Source: Pseudomonadota bacterium | GTDB taxonomy: Bacteria > Pseudomonadota > Gammaproteobacteria > Ga0077536 | Reading direction: 5' to 3' | DNA length: 57,590 bases | Assembly: GCA_027618655.1 (NCBI GenBank) | Contig: JAQCEL010000004.1 | Span: 1-57,590 of the forward strand | In this document: piece after piece, positions 46,738 to 55,601 of the stretch | Numbering within the stretch: the first letter of the stretch is position 1 | Layout: every line of letters starts with the position of its first letter | The notes under the pieces: model-generated | Databases searched by the model: none | Told to the model about the DNA's origin: nothing | The model's input: only the letters and a program-made list of their open reading frames with translations | Program-made: the position numbers and the translations under genes

Positions 46738-46898
46738 TTGTGCAGTTTCCTTAATAGTGAGTTTCAATTTGTTACGATAATTTTAACGCGTTGCCTAAGC
46801 GCGCATGTGGACGATCGCGGACCGGTAGCGAGCGGCCGTGTTCGCGACTTATCGACGAACATTAGGAAGTTGTAGGTGCCGGCTAGCTAAAATAACCC

Positions 46899-48104
46899 TT
46901 AGTGCAATCCCAGCAATTGCATTCGAGCGCCTTCTGGAACGTGTCCCATGAGCACCTTGCCGCAATCTTGCATGATCTGATCGGAAAGCAAAATATGTTG
47001 TAAGCCAGCGTGCATGTCGCGATAACAGCGTTGCAAGGGGCTCGCGCGTAATGCGATCCCGCCGCCAAAATTGAAGGCAAACGTGCACACATCCGACATT
47101 ACCTCGTGAGAGTAACGGAACGCGAGTTTGATCAAGGCGAGTTGTTCGTTCGTTGGCGGTTCTTCGTTTAGCAAGCTTTCATCTAGATCGTTCCATGCCG
47201 AATAAACGAACGCTCGGGCCGCTCGGTATTGGGCTTCTGCACGGGCGTATTTTTCCTGAAAACTCGCTGAGTCCGCTAGGACACCGAACGGTCCAGCCTT
47301 ACCCTTAGCGATCGCTCGGAGTTCGTTCAATGCGTGTCGCCCAACACCTAGCGCAAATGAAGTATGACCCCATGCTGTAAACCCGACGATGCCGAGCGAG
47401 TAATGATTGCCGCCTCGCTCGACAGTGCTTTTACTGTAGACGTAGGTGAAATCGTCCGGCACGAAGCGTTCTTCGGCGATACTGTAATCGAAGCTGCCAG
47501 TCCCGCGCAGACCAATAACGTCCCAGTTGTCTTTCAGATCAATCGCACTGCGCGGGACATAGGTGATGATGACGATCAGCCCGCCATGGTCATCCATCAG
47601 GGGTTTTCCATCCTCCATCAGAACACAACCGCTGTGGATCCAATTGGAGTGGTAAATGCCGCTACCATAGCTCCAATCGCCTTTAATCATGTAGCCGCCA
47701 TCGACTTTTCGAGCGAGGCCGCGTGGGATCCCTTGGCCGGCGATGTTCGTGTCAGTTCCGGCTGCGAATACGTCGCGACATCCCGCCTCGGTTATCAACG
47801 AACCACAGCTGCCATGTTGCACCCCCGCGACCATCAGCAACCATCCGGTTGCGCCGTCTATTTGCGAAATGCTTTCTGCGACGTGTAATCCGTCCGACCA
47901 ACTGAGTTCCGAACCGCCCAGCACACGCGGGGTCATCATGTGGAAAAAGCCTTGTGCTTGGAGTCCGGCATAACAAGGGTCGGTCATGTGCCGAATTTTG
48001 TCTGACTCGTCAGCTTGTCCTTCGATTAATCCGGTGAGCGGTTCGAGTCGCTGCAATAATTCGTAATAACCGGGCGCTGCTGGGCTGGCGAGGGCTTCAC
48101 TCAT
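46899..48104 (-). CDS. Acyl-CoA-dehydrogenase-fold flavin monooxygenase (HsaA-like)
   Basis: 401 residues. Family motifs: GFFHMMTPRVLGGSEL, SQIDGATGWLLMVAG, GDWSYGSGIYHSNW, WDVIGLRGTGS and a C-terminal LQRCYRDMHAG. These are the marks of two-component flavin hydroxylases (HsaA, DszC and relatives) rather than acyl-CoA dehydrogenases. It should take FMNH2 from a partner reductase that is not visible. It is the first gene of the leftward series and faces the tmo-like operon across a 374-bp divergent region, which suggests joint control. Confidence 0.85.
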   Translation of the reverse strand: MSEALASPAAPGYYELLQRLEPLTGLIEGQADESDKIRHMTDPCYAGLQAQGFFHMMTPRVLGGSELSWSDGLHVAESISQIDGATGWLLMVAGVQHGSCGSLITEAGCRDVFAAGTDTNIAGQGIPRGLARKVDGGYMIKGDWSYGSGIYHSNWIHSGCVLMEDGKPLMDDHGGLIVIITYVPRSAIDLKDNWDVIGLRGTGSFDYSIAEERFVPDDFTYVYSKSTVERGGNHYSLGIVGFTAWGHTSFALGVGRHALNELRAIAKGKAGPFGVLADSASFQEKYARAEAQYRAARAFVYSAWNDLDESLLNEEPPTNEQLALIKLAFRYSHEVMSDVCTFAFNFGGGIALRASPLQRCYRDMHAGLQHILLSDQIMQDCGKVLMGHVPEGARMQLLGLH

Positions 48105-48478
48105 GGGTCACTACTCCGACTAATTTCCGTATTGACACGCGGCCGCGGACCGAGAACGTCGCGACTATCGATTCTAATCCAAAATGTAGATTGTGATTGC
48201 TGCGCCGCATGATTATTTCGTCAAGGCCATGTAGCAATTTCTGACTCCGATCATTGATCTGTCGGGCGAAGCTGAATATATCGATTTTCGGCCGCGATAT
48301 CGATCTATACTCGTGACTTAGTTCGGCCACAGCAACTGAACAGGAAATCTTCTACAAGCGGATCCGATAGGGGGCCTATGTCACAAGACGTCGGTCGACG
48401 TCGCGACGATATCCTGGACGGTTTATTTTGGCAGCATCGAAACAACACACGTACAAATGGCAGGTGAGGTAGAGGGCA
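48105..48478. promoter_or_regulatory. Divergent regulatory region before the tmo-like operon
   Basis: 374 bp between divergent start codons. ATATCGAT occurs twice (48278-48285 and 48297-48304, start-to-start 19 bp) just before a TATACT box (48306-48311), which could be a -10 for the tmo operon; the -35 position is poor (GATTTT), as expected for an activator-dependent promoter. I looked for a sigma-54 -24/-12 pair, common in aromatic monooxygenase operons, and found no convincing one. A 77-codon frame on the minus strand here (48097-48330) has no known features and is probably chance. Confidence 0.4.
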
Positions 48479-49978
48479 ATGGCGAAACTCGGCAGAAACG
48501 CGTGGTACGACCTAACTCGAGCAACTAATTGGACGCCGAAGTACGTTTCAGAAGACGAGCTGTTTCCGGAAGAGATGAGCGGGGCACGAGGTATCCCGGC
48601 TGCCACTTGGGAAACTTACGATGAACCGTATAAAACCTCCTACCCTGAGTACGTCGAAATACAACGTGAAAAGGATGCTGGGACATATTCAATTAAGGCG
48701 GCGCTTGAGCGCAGCGCGTTTGTAGACAAGGCGGACCCTGGTTGGGTCTCGACGATGCAGGCGCACTACGGCGCAATTCCGCTGGGCGAGTACCTCGCTT
48801 CGATCGGCGAAGCGCGGATGGCGCGATTTTCGAAAGCGCCCGGTAACCGCAATATGGCGACGTTTGGCATGATGGACGAGAACCGTCATGCGCAGCTGCA
48901 ACTGTTTTTCCCTCACGCAAACATTCAGCGATCGGTCAAATGGGACTGGGCACACAAAGGCTTACGCACCAATGAGTGGGCGGCGGTCGCAGCGCGATCC
49001 TTGTTCGACGATATTGTGACTTCCCGAGATGCGATTTCGACCGCGATCATGTTGACGTTCGCATTCGAGACGGGATTTACAAATATGCAGTTTCTCGGTC
49101 TCGCGGCGGACGCCGCGGAAACCGGTGATCACACGTTTGCGAGTTTGATCTCCAGCATCCAAACGGACGAGTCGCGACACTCGCAGCAAGGTGGCCCGGC
49201 GTTAGAGATCCTGATTGCGAACGGCAAAAAAGCTGAAGCCCAACAATTGATTGACGTTGCGATTTGGCGATCGTGGAAATTGTTCGCCGTGCTCACCGGT
49301 CCGTTAATGGATTACTACACGCCCGTTGAGGCGCGCAAGCTCTCATTCAAAGAGTTTATGCAAGAATGGATCGTGGCCCAATTCGAACGGCAGTTGTTAG
49401 ACATGGGCCTCGCTAAGCCGTGGTACTGGGATATTTTGATGCGCGATCTCGAAATTACGCATCACGGGATGCAAATGGGTATTTGGTATTGGCGCCCGAC
49501 CGTCTGGTGGAATCCCGCCGCGGGTGTCACGCCAGACGAAAGGGATTGGTTGGAAGAGAAATACCCTGGTTGGAATAAGCGTTGGGGGCGCGTGTGGGAC
49601 GTGATCACGGATAATTTATTAAACGACCGCGAAGCACTGACACTACCGGAAACGCTGCCAACGATTTGCAACATGTGTAACTTACCGATCACTCACATAC
49701 CCGGTGATGATTGGGATATCAAAGATTGGCAATATGAATACGAAGGACGGCTGTATCACTTTGGGTCGGAACCGGATCTCTGGTGCTTTAAGATCGATCC
49801 CGAGCGCTACAAAGGACACTTGTCCATCGTCGACCGCTTCATCGGCGGACTTATTCAGCCCGCCACTTTGGAAGGCGCGTTGCAATACATGGGACTGGGT
49901 CCGGAAGAAATGGGTAGGGACGCGCACCTCTACGCTTGGGTCGAAAAATTTCGCCGAGCGAAAGCGGCAGCCGCATAA
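48479..49978 (+). CDS. tmoA: Soluble di-iron monooxygenase hydroxylase alpha subunit (toluene 4-monooxygenase-like)
   Basis: 499 residues, the length of toluene 4-monooxygenase TmoA. The iron ligands fall at the TmoA numbering I recall: Glu104, Glu134 and His137 (MMDENRH), Glu197 (FAFE), Glu231 and His234 (TDESRH). Thr201, for O2 activation, is present. So are the pocket residues Ile100, Gly103, Ala107, Gln141, Phe176, Phe196 and Phe205, while position 180 is Val where I recall Ile. It is therefore a complete group-2 enzyme that would hydroxylate an aromatic ring or epoxidise an alkene. AGGTAGAGGGCA precedes the ATG. Genes for gamma, ferredoxin, effector and beta subunits follow; the reductase does not. 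Confidence 0.95.
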   Translation: MAKLGRNAWYDLTRATNWTPKYVSEDELFPEEMSGARGIPAATWETYDEPYKTSYPEYVEIQREKDAGTYSIKAALERSAFVDKADPGWVSTMQAHYGAIPLGEYLASIGEARMARFSKAPGNRNMATFGMMDENRHAQLQLFFPHANIQRSVKWDWAHKGLRTNEWAAVAARSLFDDIVTSRDAISTAIMLTFAFETGFTNMQFLGLAADAAETGDHTFASLISSIQTDESRHSQQGGPALEILIANGKKAEAQQLIDVAIWRSWKLFAVLTGPLMDYYTPVEARKLSFKEFMQEWIVAQFERQLLDMGLAKPWYWDILMRDLEITHHGMQMGIWYWRPTVWWNPAAGVTPDERDWLEEKYPGWNKRWGRVWDVITDNLLNDREALTLPETLPTICNMCNLPITHIPGDDWDIKDWQYEYEGRLYHFGSEPDLWCFKIDPERYKGHLSIVDRFIGGLIQPATLEGALQYMGLGPEEMGRDAHLYAWVEKFRRAKAAAA

Positions 49979-50022
49979 CGCCAACTAAATTATCGGTGCC
50001 GGCTCGTCCGGCAGAGTACACC

Positions 50023-50283
50023 ATGGCAGCATTTCCAATACATTCAAACTTTCAAGGCGACTTCGTACCGCAATTAGTCGAAGTCGATACCGAAGATTCG
50101 ATGGACGCAGTGGCCGAGAAGTGCGCCTATCATTCCGTTGGACGCCGGGTCGCACCGCAACCGGATAAAGTGATGCGCGTGCGCAATCATGAATCGAAGG
50201 AAGTGTACCCACGCGAGATGAAAGTTTGCGATGCGAATTGGCGACTTACGGAAACGATAGACGTGATTTTTGCAGACGAATAA
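50023..50283 (+). CDS. tmoB: Monooxygenase hydroxylase gamma subunit (TmoB-like)
   Basis: 86 residues, matching TmoB (84) in length. It begins MAAFPIHSNFQGDFVPQLV and contains a typical VAEKCAYHSVGRRV segment and a C-terminal TIDVIFADE. TmoB binds the outside of the alpha subunit and has a ubiquitin-like fold. I chose the ATG at 50023; a longer open frame from 49936 would overlap tmoA and lacks similarity. Its ribosome site (GGCAGAG) is weak, so translation may rely on tmoA, 44 bp before it. Confidence 0.88.
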   Translation: MAAFPIHSNFQGDFVPQLVEVDTEDSMDAVAEKCAYHSVGRRVAPQPDKVMRVRNHESKEVYPREMKVCDANWRLTETIDVIFADE

Positions 50284-50303
50284 TTCGACTCAGACCTTGT
50301 TCG

Positions 50304-50642
50304 ATGGCATTCGAGAAAATTTGTACCCTGGATGATATCTGGGAAGGCGACATGGCGAGCTTCGAGACCCGCGACGGAACCGAGATTTTACTTGTTTATC
50401 CAGATGGTGGGTCCTTGAAGGCTTTTCAAAATATTTGTCCCCACCAACATTTTGAGCTGATTGAAGGGACCTTAGACGACAACGTCTTAACGTGCCGCGC
50501 GCATCTCTGGCAGTTTGATGCAAATACCGGCAAAGGGGTCAATCCAGACGATTGCGCACTCGCCGTTTACCCGACCAGAATCGACGGTAACGATGTTTTC
50601 GTAGACGTCGAAGGCATTGTGCCGCTCGCGTCGCATACTTAG
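50304..50642 (+). CDS. tmoC: Rieske ferredoxin of the monooxygenase (TmoC-like)
   Basis: 112 residues, the same length as TmoC. The [2Fe-2S] ligands are Cys45-x-His47 (CPHQHF) and Cys64-x2-His67 (CRAHLW), the T4moC numbering I recall. It carries single electrons from a reductase to the hydroxylase. The reductase (TmoF) is not encoded behind tmoE, so a reductase elsewhere must serve. I chose the ATG at 50304; the frame is open upstream to 50226 but without matching family sequence. It is 20 bp downstream of tmoB. Confidence 0.93.
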   Translation: MAFEKICTLDDIWEGDMASFETRDGTEILLVYPDGGSLKAFQNICPHQHFELIEGTLDDNVLTCRAHLWQFDANTGKGVNPDDCALAVYPTRIDGNDVFVDVEGIVPLASHT

Positions 50643-50673
50643 ATCAAGCCTATTGCCTAGTGCGGAGTAGCTA

Positions 50674-50982
50674 ATGCCTCGAACTGATGATGTGTTGAAC
50701 AATAACAGGGTCGGACCTGTCATGCGCTCCGGTGAAATTGCACAAGCAGTGATCGAAGCGGCAGAAATGGATAATCCGGGCAAAGCGATCACCGTCGAAG
50801 ACATGCATGCTTACCTTAGAATTTCGACTGACACCGAAATGATATTGACCCGCGAATCCATCGAACAATGTCTTGGTCGTCCGTTTCGTATGCAGGAATT
50901 AGAAATCAATTTGAGTTCTTTCGCTGGGAAAATTGAATCCGGAACGGATCGTTTCCGCTTTTACTTCACGACTAAGATGTAA
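50674..50982 (+). CDS. tmoD: Monooxygenase effector (coupling) protein, TmoD-like
   Basis: 102 residues against 103 in TmoD. The stretch [20 protein letters not shown] and the later [35 protein letters not shown] are typical of the effector family (MmoB/TmoD). It carries no cofactor and binds the hydroxylase to shape the active site and speed up O2 use. It lies between ferredoxin and beta-subunit genes, as in tmoABCDEF operons. The intact length and motif argue that the complex is functional. Confidence 0.92.
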   Translation: MPRTDDVLNNNRVGPVMRSGEIAQAVIEAAEMDNPGKAITVEDMHAYLRISTDTEMILTRESIEQCLGRPFRMQELEINLSSFAGKIESGTDRFRFYFTTKM

Positions 50983-50998
50983 TTGTAGAGAAAATCTA

Positions 50999-51991
50999 AT
51001 GAGTGAACTGCCCGCGCAAAAATCGCTGAAAACGTGGTCTTATCTTTCCGGCACTCGCCGGCGACCGAGCGAATACGAAGTCGTCTCCACAGGTTTGCAT
51101 TACCACACCATCGATCCCGACAATCCATGGGAGTTGGACCGGAATATCCCGATGGCCGAATGGTACCGAGTCCATCGTAATCAAAGTCCGCTCAAGCACC
51201 ACGACTGGGATGCGTTTCGCGATCCGGACGCAATGATCTATCGGACCTACAATATTTTGCAGGACGGTCAGGAAAACTACGTTCATGGCTTGTTCGATCA
51301 GTTTAGTGATCGCGGACATGATGAGATGCTCGAACCCGAGTGGGTCCAATGCTTAGCGACGTGCTATACACCCGTTCGATATCTGTTTCACGCCTTGCAA
51401 ATGGGATCGGCCTATATCCATCAAATGGCGCCGGCCAGTACCATTACAAATTGCGCGACCTACGCGACTGCTGATCATTTGCGTTGGCTAACGCACACTG
51501 CCTACCGGACGCGCGAACTCGCCAACACGTTTCCGACTCATGGTTTCGGCGAACAAGAACGCGCGATTTGGGAAGCCGATGAGCGCTGGCAGGGATTTCG
51601 TGAATTAATCGAGCGCGCTCTAGTCGCTTGGGACTGGGCTGAATCATTCACCGTCTTCATGTTAGTCGCGAAACCAGCGATCGAAGAAACCGTTCTGTTT
51701 CACTTCGGTGACCTGGCCCGCGCTAATGGTGACACCTTATTGGGCATGCTCACCCAAGCGCAAATGCGCGATGCCGAGCGACATCGCCGCTGGACAAGCG
51801 CCTTAGTCGGCATGGCACTGCAAACGGATGGTAATCGGAAAGTACTTAACGGATGGCTAGAGAAGTGGGTGCCATTAGGCGAGGCTGGCATTGTGAAGTT
51901 TTTCGCCCCATTTGGTGTAGAAGGCGAGGCGGCCGCGACTAAAGCCAAACTCGCGAGTCGAAAATTTCGCGCGGATCTCGGACTCGGGTAA
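50999..51991 (+). CDS. tmoE: Monooxygenase hydroxylase beta subunit (TmoE-like)
   Basis: 330 residues (TmoE 327). It starts at the ATG 16 bp after tmoD. LKTWSYLSGTRRRPSEYEVV, the segment NPWELDRNIPMAEWYRVHRN, and the ferritin-like helices with WDAFRDPDAMIYRTY show the family. Like other beta subunits it lacks a complete set of iron ligands and serves to build the (alpha-beta-gamma)2 hydroxylase. It is the last gene of the operon; after a 124-bp gap follows a SulP permease, not the expected reductase TmoF. An open frame extending upstream to 50933 overlaps tmoD and is unlikely. Confidence 0.92.
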   Translation: MSELPAQKSLKTWSYLSGTRRRPSEYEVVSTGLHYHTIDPDNPWELDRNIPMAEWYRVHRNQSPLKHHDWDAFRDPDAMIYRTYNILQDGQENYVHGLFDQFSDRGHDEMLEPEWVQCLATCYTPVRYLFHALQMGSAYIHQMAPASTITNCATYATADHLRWLTHTAYRTRELANTFPTHGFGEQERAIWEADERWQGFRELIERALVAWDWAESFTVFMLVAKPAIEETVLFHFGDLARANGDTLLGMLTQAQMRDAERHRRWTSALVGMALQTDGNRKVLNGWLEKWVPLGEAGIVKFFAPFGVEGEAAATKAKLASRKFRADLGLG

Positions 51992-52115
51992 CGTCAAGAT
52001 GCCATCACGCCGGATCGACAAAGTGCATTCACTGTGGGCGAAGCTCATTTGCGTATATAAATATTTTGACGATCAGATCGATTATAGACACTCCTGAAAT
52101 TCGCGTGCCGTCGCA

Positions 52116-53702
52116 GTGACCAACGAACGCATCGGCAATATTGGCCACTTTAGCGTCGCCGACATCGTCGCCGGGATTAGCGTTGGGCTAGTGCTCGTGC
52201 CTCAATCGATGGCTTACGCAGCGCTCGCCGGCTTGTCACCCGTGCATGGCTTGTATGCGGCTGCGATTGCGCCGATCGCTGCTGCATTTTTTGCTTCTTC
52301 ACCGTTCCTCCAATCGGGACCCGTCGCCATGACGAGCGTATTGAGCTTCGGTGCGCTAAGTGCAATTGCGCTACCGATGTCGTCGGAGTATGCGTTGCTC
52401 GCTGCCTTATTGGCGCTGGTTGTCGGTGTGGTGAGGGTCGTATTTGGCCTGCTAAGGGCCGGTTTCGTCTCTGATTTGCTTTCGCAACCTATTACGATGG
52501 GCTTTACGCGTGCGGCCGGCTTACTGATTATCGGATCTCAACTGCCAAAATTTGTCGGCGCTGAAGCACCTGATACTGGTATCGTCGGTTCGACGCTTTG
52601 GACTCTTTCGCATCCTCTTGCGTGGTCGCTTGAGTCGTGTGCCATTGGGGCGGCCACGGTCGGTGTCATTGTCATTGGACGGCGCATCCATACGTTATTC
52701 CCGGGTGTTCTGATTGCGGTTGCTGGCGGCGTCGCCTACAGCATCTGGTCAGGCTACGAAGGTGGTGTTATCGGTAGTGTACCGGCCGCTTTTCCGTCTA
52801 TTTCGTTGGCCTTGCCATGGTCCGACTTGCCGCATCTTATTTTTCCTGGTGTCGTTATCGCGCTGGTCGGGTTCGCCGAACCCGCCGCCATCGCGAGAAC
52901 CATGGCGACGCAAACTCGCACCCGCTGGAGTCCTGATCGGGAACTTATTTCGCAGGGCTTCGCGAATTTTTCTGTGGGTCTCGTCGGGGGATTTCCGGTC
53001 GGCGGCTCGTTCTCGCGGACGATGGTCAATCGCGGTGCCGGTGCAACGTCGCGCTGGAGTGGGTTAATTACCGGTGTGTTTGCTTTGTCAGTATTGCCGT
53101 TTGCTGCTCACTTCGCACCGTTGCCGTTGACCGTACTCGCTGCCATTGTCATTCATGCGGTGATCAAACTGTTGGATTTCAGTCGCATGATTCGACTATT
53201 CAGTATTTCTCCGCCGCAAGCGTTCGTCGGCTGGACGACATTCGGCTTAACGTTAGCGTTAGCTCCGCGCATAGATTTGGCGGTCATGATTGGTATCGGC
53301 ATGGGGATCGGCGTGCATTTATGGCGCGAACGCAACGTGCATATCAATACGATCTATCGCGACGATGAATTGACTTTAGAACCGGTCGGCGTGATTTACT
53401 TCGGATCAGTGACGGCGTTTGACGATGCACTGATTGACGAGCTGGCGCAGCACCCCAATGCGACGCGCTTGATAATCGATTTAAGAAAGGTTGGGCGTTT
53501 GGATTTTACCGGTGTGCAAACTATTCGTGGGGTCGCTGCCGACGCGCAATCGGCGGGACTCGCTGTGCGTATAATTCCTGGACACGCAGTGCAAGGCGCG
53601 AAGGTGCTGCGACGGGTCATCAGCGAAGATCTACAACGTTACCGTGCGGAAGAAACCGTCGCCATCGAGATCGATCCGGATCCTAGCGCTAAGATTAACT
53701 AG
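52116..53702 (+). CDS. SulP-family anion permease with STAS domain
   Basis: 528 residues, starting at GTG. About eleven to twelve membrane segments, with VLVPQSMAYAALAGLSPVHG (SulP signature, residues about 26-45), QPITMGFTRAAGLLI and AFVGWTTFGLTLALAP. A C-terminal STAS domain (EPVGVIYFGSVTAFDDAL to LDFTGVQTIRG) occupies the last 110 residues. SulP members carry sulfate, bicarbonate or organic acids such as dicarboxylates; the cargo cannot be read here. Lying behind tmoABCDE, it may bring in or release an anion linked to the pathway. Confidence 0.88.
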   Translation: MTNERIGNIGHFSVADIVAGISVGLVLVPQSMAYAALAGLSPVHGLYAAAIAPIAAAFFASSPFLQSGPVAMTSVLSFGALSAIALPMSSEYALLAALLALVVGVVRVVFGLLRAGFVSDLLSQPITMGFTRAAGLLIIGSQLPKFVGAEAPDTGIVGSTLWTLSHPLAWSLESCAIGAATVGVIVIGRRIHTLFPGVLIAVAGGVAYSIWSGYEGGVIGSVPAAFPSISLALPWSDLPHLIFPGVVIALVGFAEPAAIARTMATQTRTRWSPDRELISQGFANFSVGLVGGFPVGGSFSRTMVNRGAGATSRWSGLITGVFALSVLPFAAHFAPLPLTVLAAIVIHAVIKLLDFSRMIRLFSISPPQAFVGWTTFGLTLALAPRIDLAVMIGIGMGIGVHLWRERNVHINTIYRDDELTLEPVGVIYFGSVTAFDDALIDELAQHPNATRLIIDLRKVGRLDFTGVQTIRGVAADAQSAGLAVRIIPGHAVQGAKVLRRVISEDLQRYRAEETVAIEIDPDPSAKIN

Positions 53703-53876
53703 AGCGCGCTTCGATTGATTCAACGATCATTATCGAGTCCCAGCTTTCATTCCCCGTAGGGCATCTGCGCATTCGTGAGGACGAATTCTTGAGCCGATAA
53801 GCAGCGTAGATCTCGGCCAATTCAACCGTTATGCTTGAGCGAACACCTTTGTAAAATACCCTTGGAGCAGCGACGC

Positions 53877-54956
53877 ATGAAATACAGCTTACACGTATCG
53901 ACTCGTATATCGGATTGGAAATTCATTAAAGAACTCGAGGATCTTGGTTACGACGCAGCCTGGGTTCCGGATTCGCAAATGATTTGGTCGGATTGTTACG
54001 CGACCTTAGCTCTGGCGGCCGCCAATACGTCGAGGATCCGATTAGGTACGGGTGTGGCGATACCGGGAACACGCATCGCACCAACGAGCGCGGCCGCGAT
54101 ATCGTCGATCAACCAAATTGCACCGGGCCGGGTATTTTGGGGGGTCGGTACGGGTCACACAGCGATGCGCATCATGGGCCAGGATCCCATGCCGATTAAG
54201 GAGTTTCGTGAATATTTGCGGATCATGCGCGCACTATTAGATGGCGAAGAAGTCGACTATACGTATCGCGACAAAACCGCAGCGATTAAATGGGGCGATC
54301 ACGGCGACGGCTTTCGCAATGTCGAAGACCGAATTCCGATATACGTCGCAGCGAATGCGCCTATGGCACTACGCACTGCGGGCGGCATGGCAGATGGATT
54401 AATCGCTGTATTCAATGAGAAACCCGAGGTGCTCGATTACCACATGGGTTATGTGCGTAAAGGTGCTGAAAACGCCGGTCGCACGTTGCAGAATGACTTC
54501 CACTCCGTATCGCTCACCAACGCAGTGGTATTGCGTCCGGGAGAGAAACTCACCGACGATCGTGTGATCGACGACGCATCGTCATGGGCGATTGCGGCGC
54601 TACATTTCGTCTATGAGATTTGGCAATTCAAGCAAGATGACTCGGTTGTCCCGGACTACATGAAAGGGATCTGGGAAGAATATCTTGACTATGTTGATGA
54701 GATGGACGTACCGAGAGAAAAGATCCATCAAGTCGTGCACACCGGTCACTGTAGTTTTTGCCCACCGTCTGAGCGCCGCTTTATCACGCCCGAAATGATC
54801 CAGGGGGCCGGCATGGTTGGTACGCCTGAGGAACTGGCGGAGCAAGTTCGTGCAGCGGAGGCGGCGGGTCTGAAAGAAATCAGTATTCTGCCTGGGGTGG
54901 AGTTCGCGCGCGAAACGGCGCGGGACTTTATGGAAAAGGTTGTCCCGCTCGTGTAG
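53877..54956 (+). CDS. LLM-class flavin-dependent oxidoreductase (relative of the gene at 36.9 kb)
   Basis: 359 residues, starting at the ATG after GGAGCAGCGACGC. LEDLGYDAAWVPDS, SRIRLGTGVAIPGTRIAPTS, APGRVFWGVGTGHTAMRIMG (flavin-phosphate region) and a C-terminal ERRFITPEMIQG. It shares motif order and wording with the LLM gene at 36.9 kb and is probably an ancient duplicate. F420- or FMN-dependent oxidoreductase of unknown substrate. The region between its barrel and C-terminus is rich in Asp and Glu. A GST gene follows at 14 bp, so the two are likely co-translated. Confidence 0.86.
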   Translation: MKYSLHVSTRISDWKFIKELEDLGYDAAWVPDSQMIWSDCYATLALAAANTSRIRLGTGVAIPGTRIAPTSAAAISSINQIAPGRVFWGVGTGHTAMRIMGQDPMPIKEFREYLRIMRALLDGEEVDYTYRDKTAAIKWGDHGDGFRNVEDRIPIYVAANAPMALRTAGGMADGLIAVFNEKPEVLDYHMGYVRKGAENAGRTLQNDFHSVSLTNAVVLRPGEKLTDDRVIDDASSWAIAALHFVYEIWQFKQDDSVVPDYMKGIWEEYLDYVDEMDVPREKIHQVVHTGHCSFCPPSERRFITPEMIQGAGMVGTPEELAEQVRAAEAAGLKEISILPGVEFARETARDFMEKVVPLV

Positions 54957-54970
54957 CGCCGGAGTAAGCG

Positions 54971-55588
54971 ATGTACGACGTCTATGGCGATATCAATTCT
55001 GGCAACTGCTACAAAGTAAAGTTGTTATTGGGTTTGCTCGACATCGAACATCGCTGGATCCACGTCAATATTCTGCAGGGCGAAAGTCGCACACCGAGTT
55101 TTCTAAAACTAAATCCGAACGGCAAGATCCCGGTACAGGTTACCCCAGAGCGTCGTGCCTTATTCGAATCCAATGCGATCTTGCATTATCTTGCCGCTGG
55201 CACGACGTTTCTCCCAACAACGGATTTCGAATCTGCCGAAGTTCTTCAATGGCAGTTTTTTGAGCAATACAGTCATGAGCCTTATATCGCGACGTCGCGG
55301 TATATCATTCGCTATTTGAATTCCCCAGCCGACCGCTTGGGCGAACTCGAAGCTAAGAGAGCCGGGGGCAATGCGGCGCTTAAGGTGATGGATGAACATT
55401 TGCAGGAGCGCGATTACTTCGTCGGCGACACCTACTCGGTCGCGGACATCTCCTTATATGCCTACACGCATGTGGCCGAAGAGGGCGGGTTTTTGCTAAG
55501 CCAATATCCTAATATCCGAGCCTGGATGAAACGCATCGTTGAACATCCACGTCACGTTACGATGTCGGATTTCCCACCGCAAAGTTAG
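54971..55588 (+). CDS. Glutathione S-transferase
   Basis: 205 residues. MYDVYGDINSGNCYKVKLLL is the thioredoxin-fold start with Ser and Cys near the glutathione thiol site; KLNPNGKIPVQV (cis-Pro) and FESNAILHYLA (Glu-Ser) bind glutathione. The helical domain ends with DFPPQS. This length and order match bacterial beta/zeta-like GSTs. In isoprene and epoxide degradation clusters GSTs open epoxides made by a soluble di-iron monooxygenase, so its place after tmoABCDE is suggestive. It is 14 bp from the LLM gene; the GNAT gene starts 13 bp after. Confidence 0.9.
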   Translation: MYDVYGDINSGNCYKVKLLLGLLDIEHRWIHVNILQGESRTPSFLKLNPNGKIPVQVTPERRALFESNAILHYLAAGTTFLPTTDFESAEVLQWQFFEQYSHEPYIATSRYIIRYLNSPADRLGELEAKRAGGNAALKVMDEHLQERDYFVGDTYSVADISLYAYTHVAEEGGFLLSQYPNIRAWMKRIVEHPRHVTMSDFPPQS

Positions 55589-55601
55589 CGAAGGACTGGG
55601 T

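Noticed and set aside
48097-48330. 77-codon minus-strand frame before the HsaA-like gene
   Set aside because: No domain, no good ribosome site; the overlap with the next start may be chance. A leader peptide cannot be excluded.
48420-48478. Possible sigma-54 promoter (TGGCAG...) before tmoA
   Set aside because: The GC element of the -12 box is absent at the right spacing.
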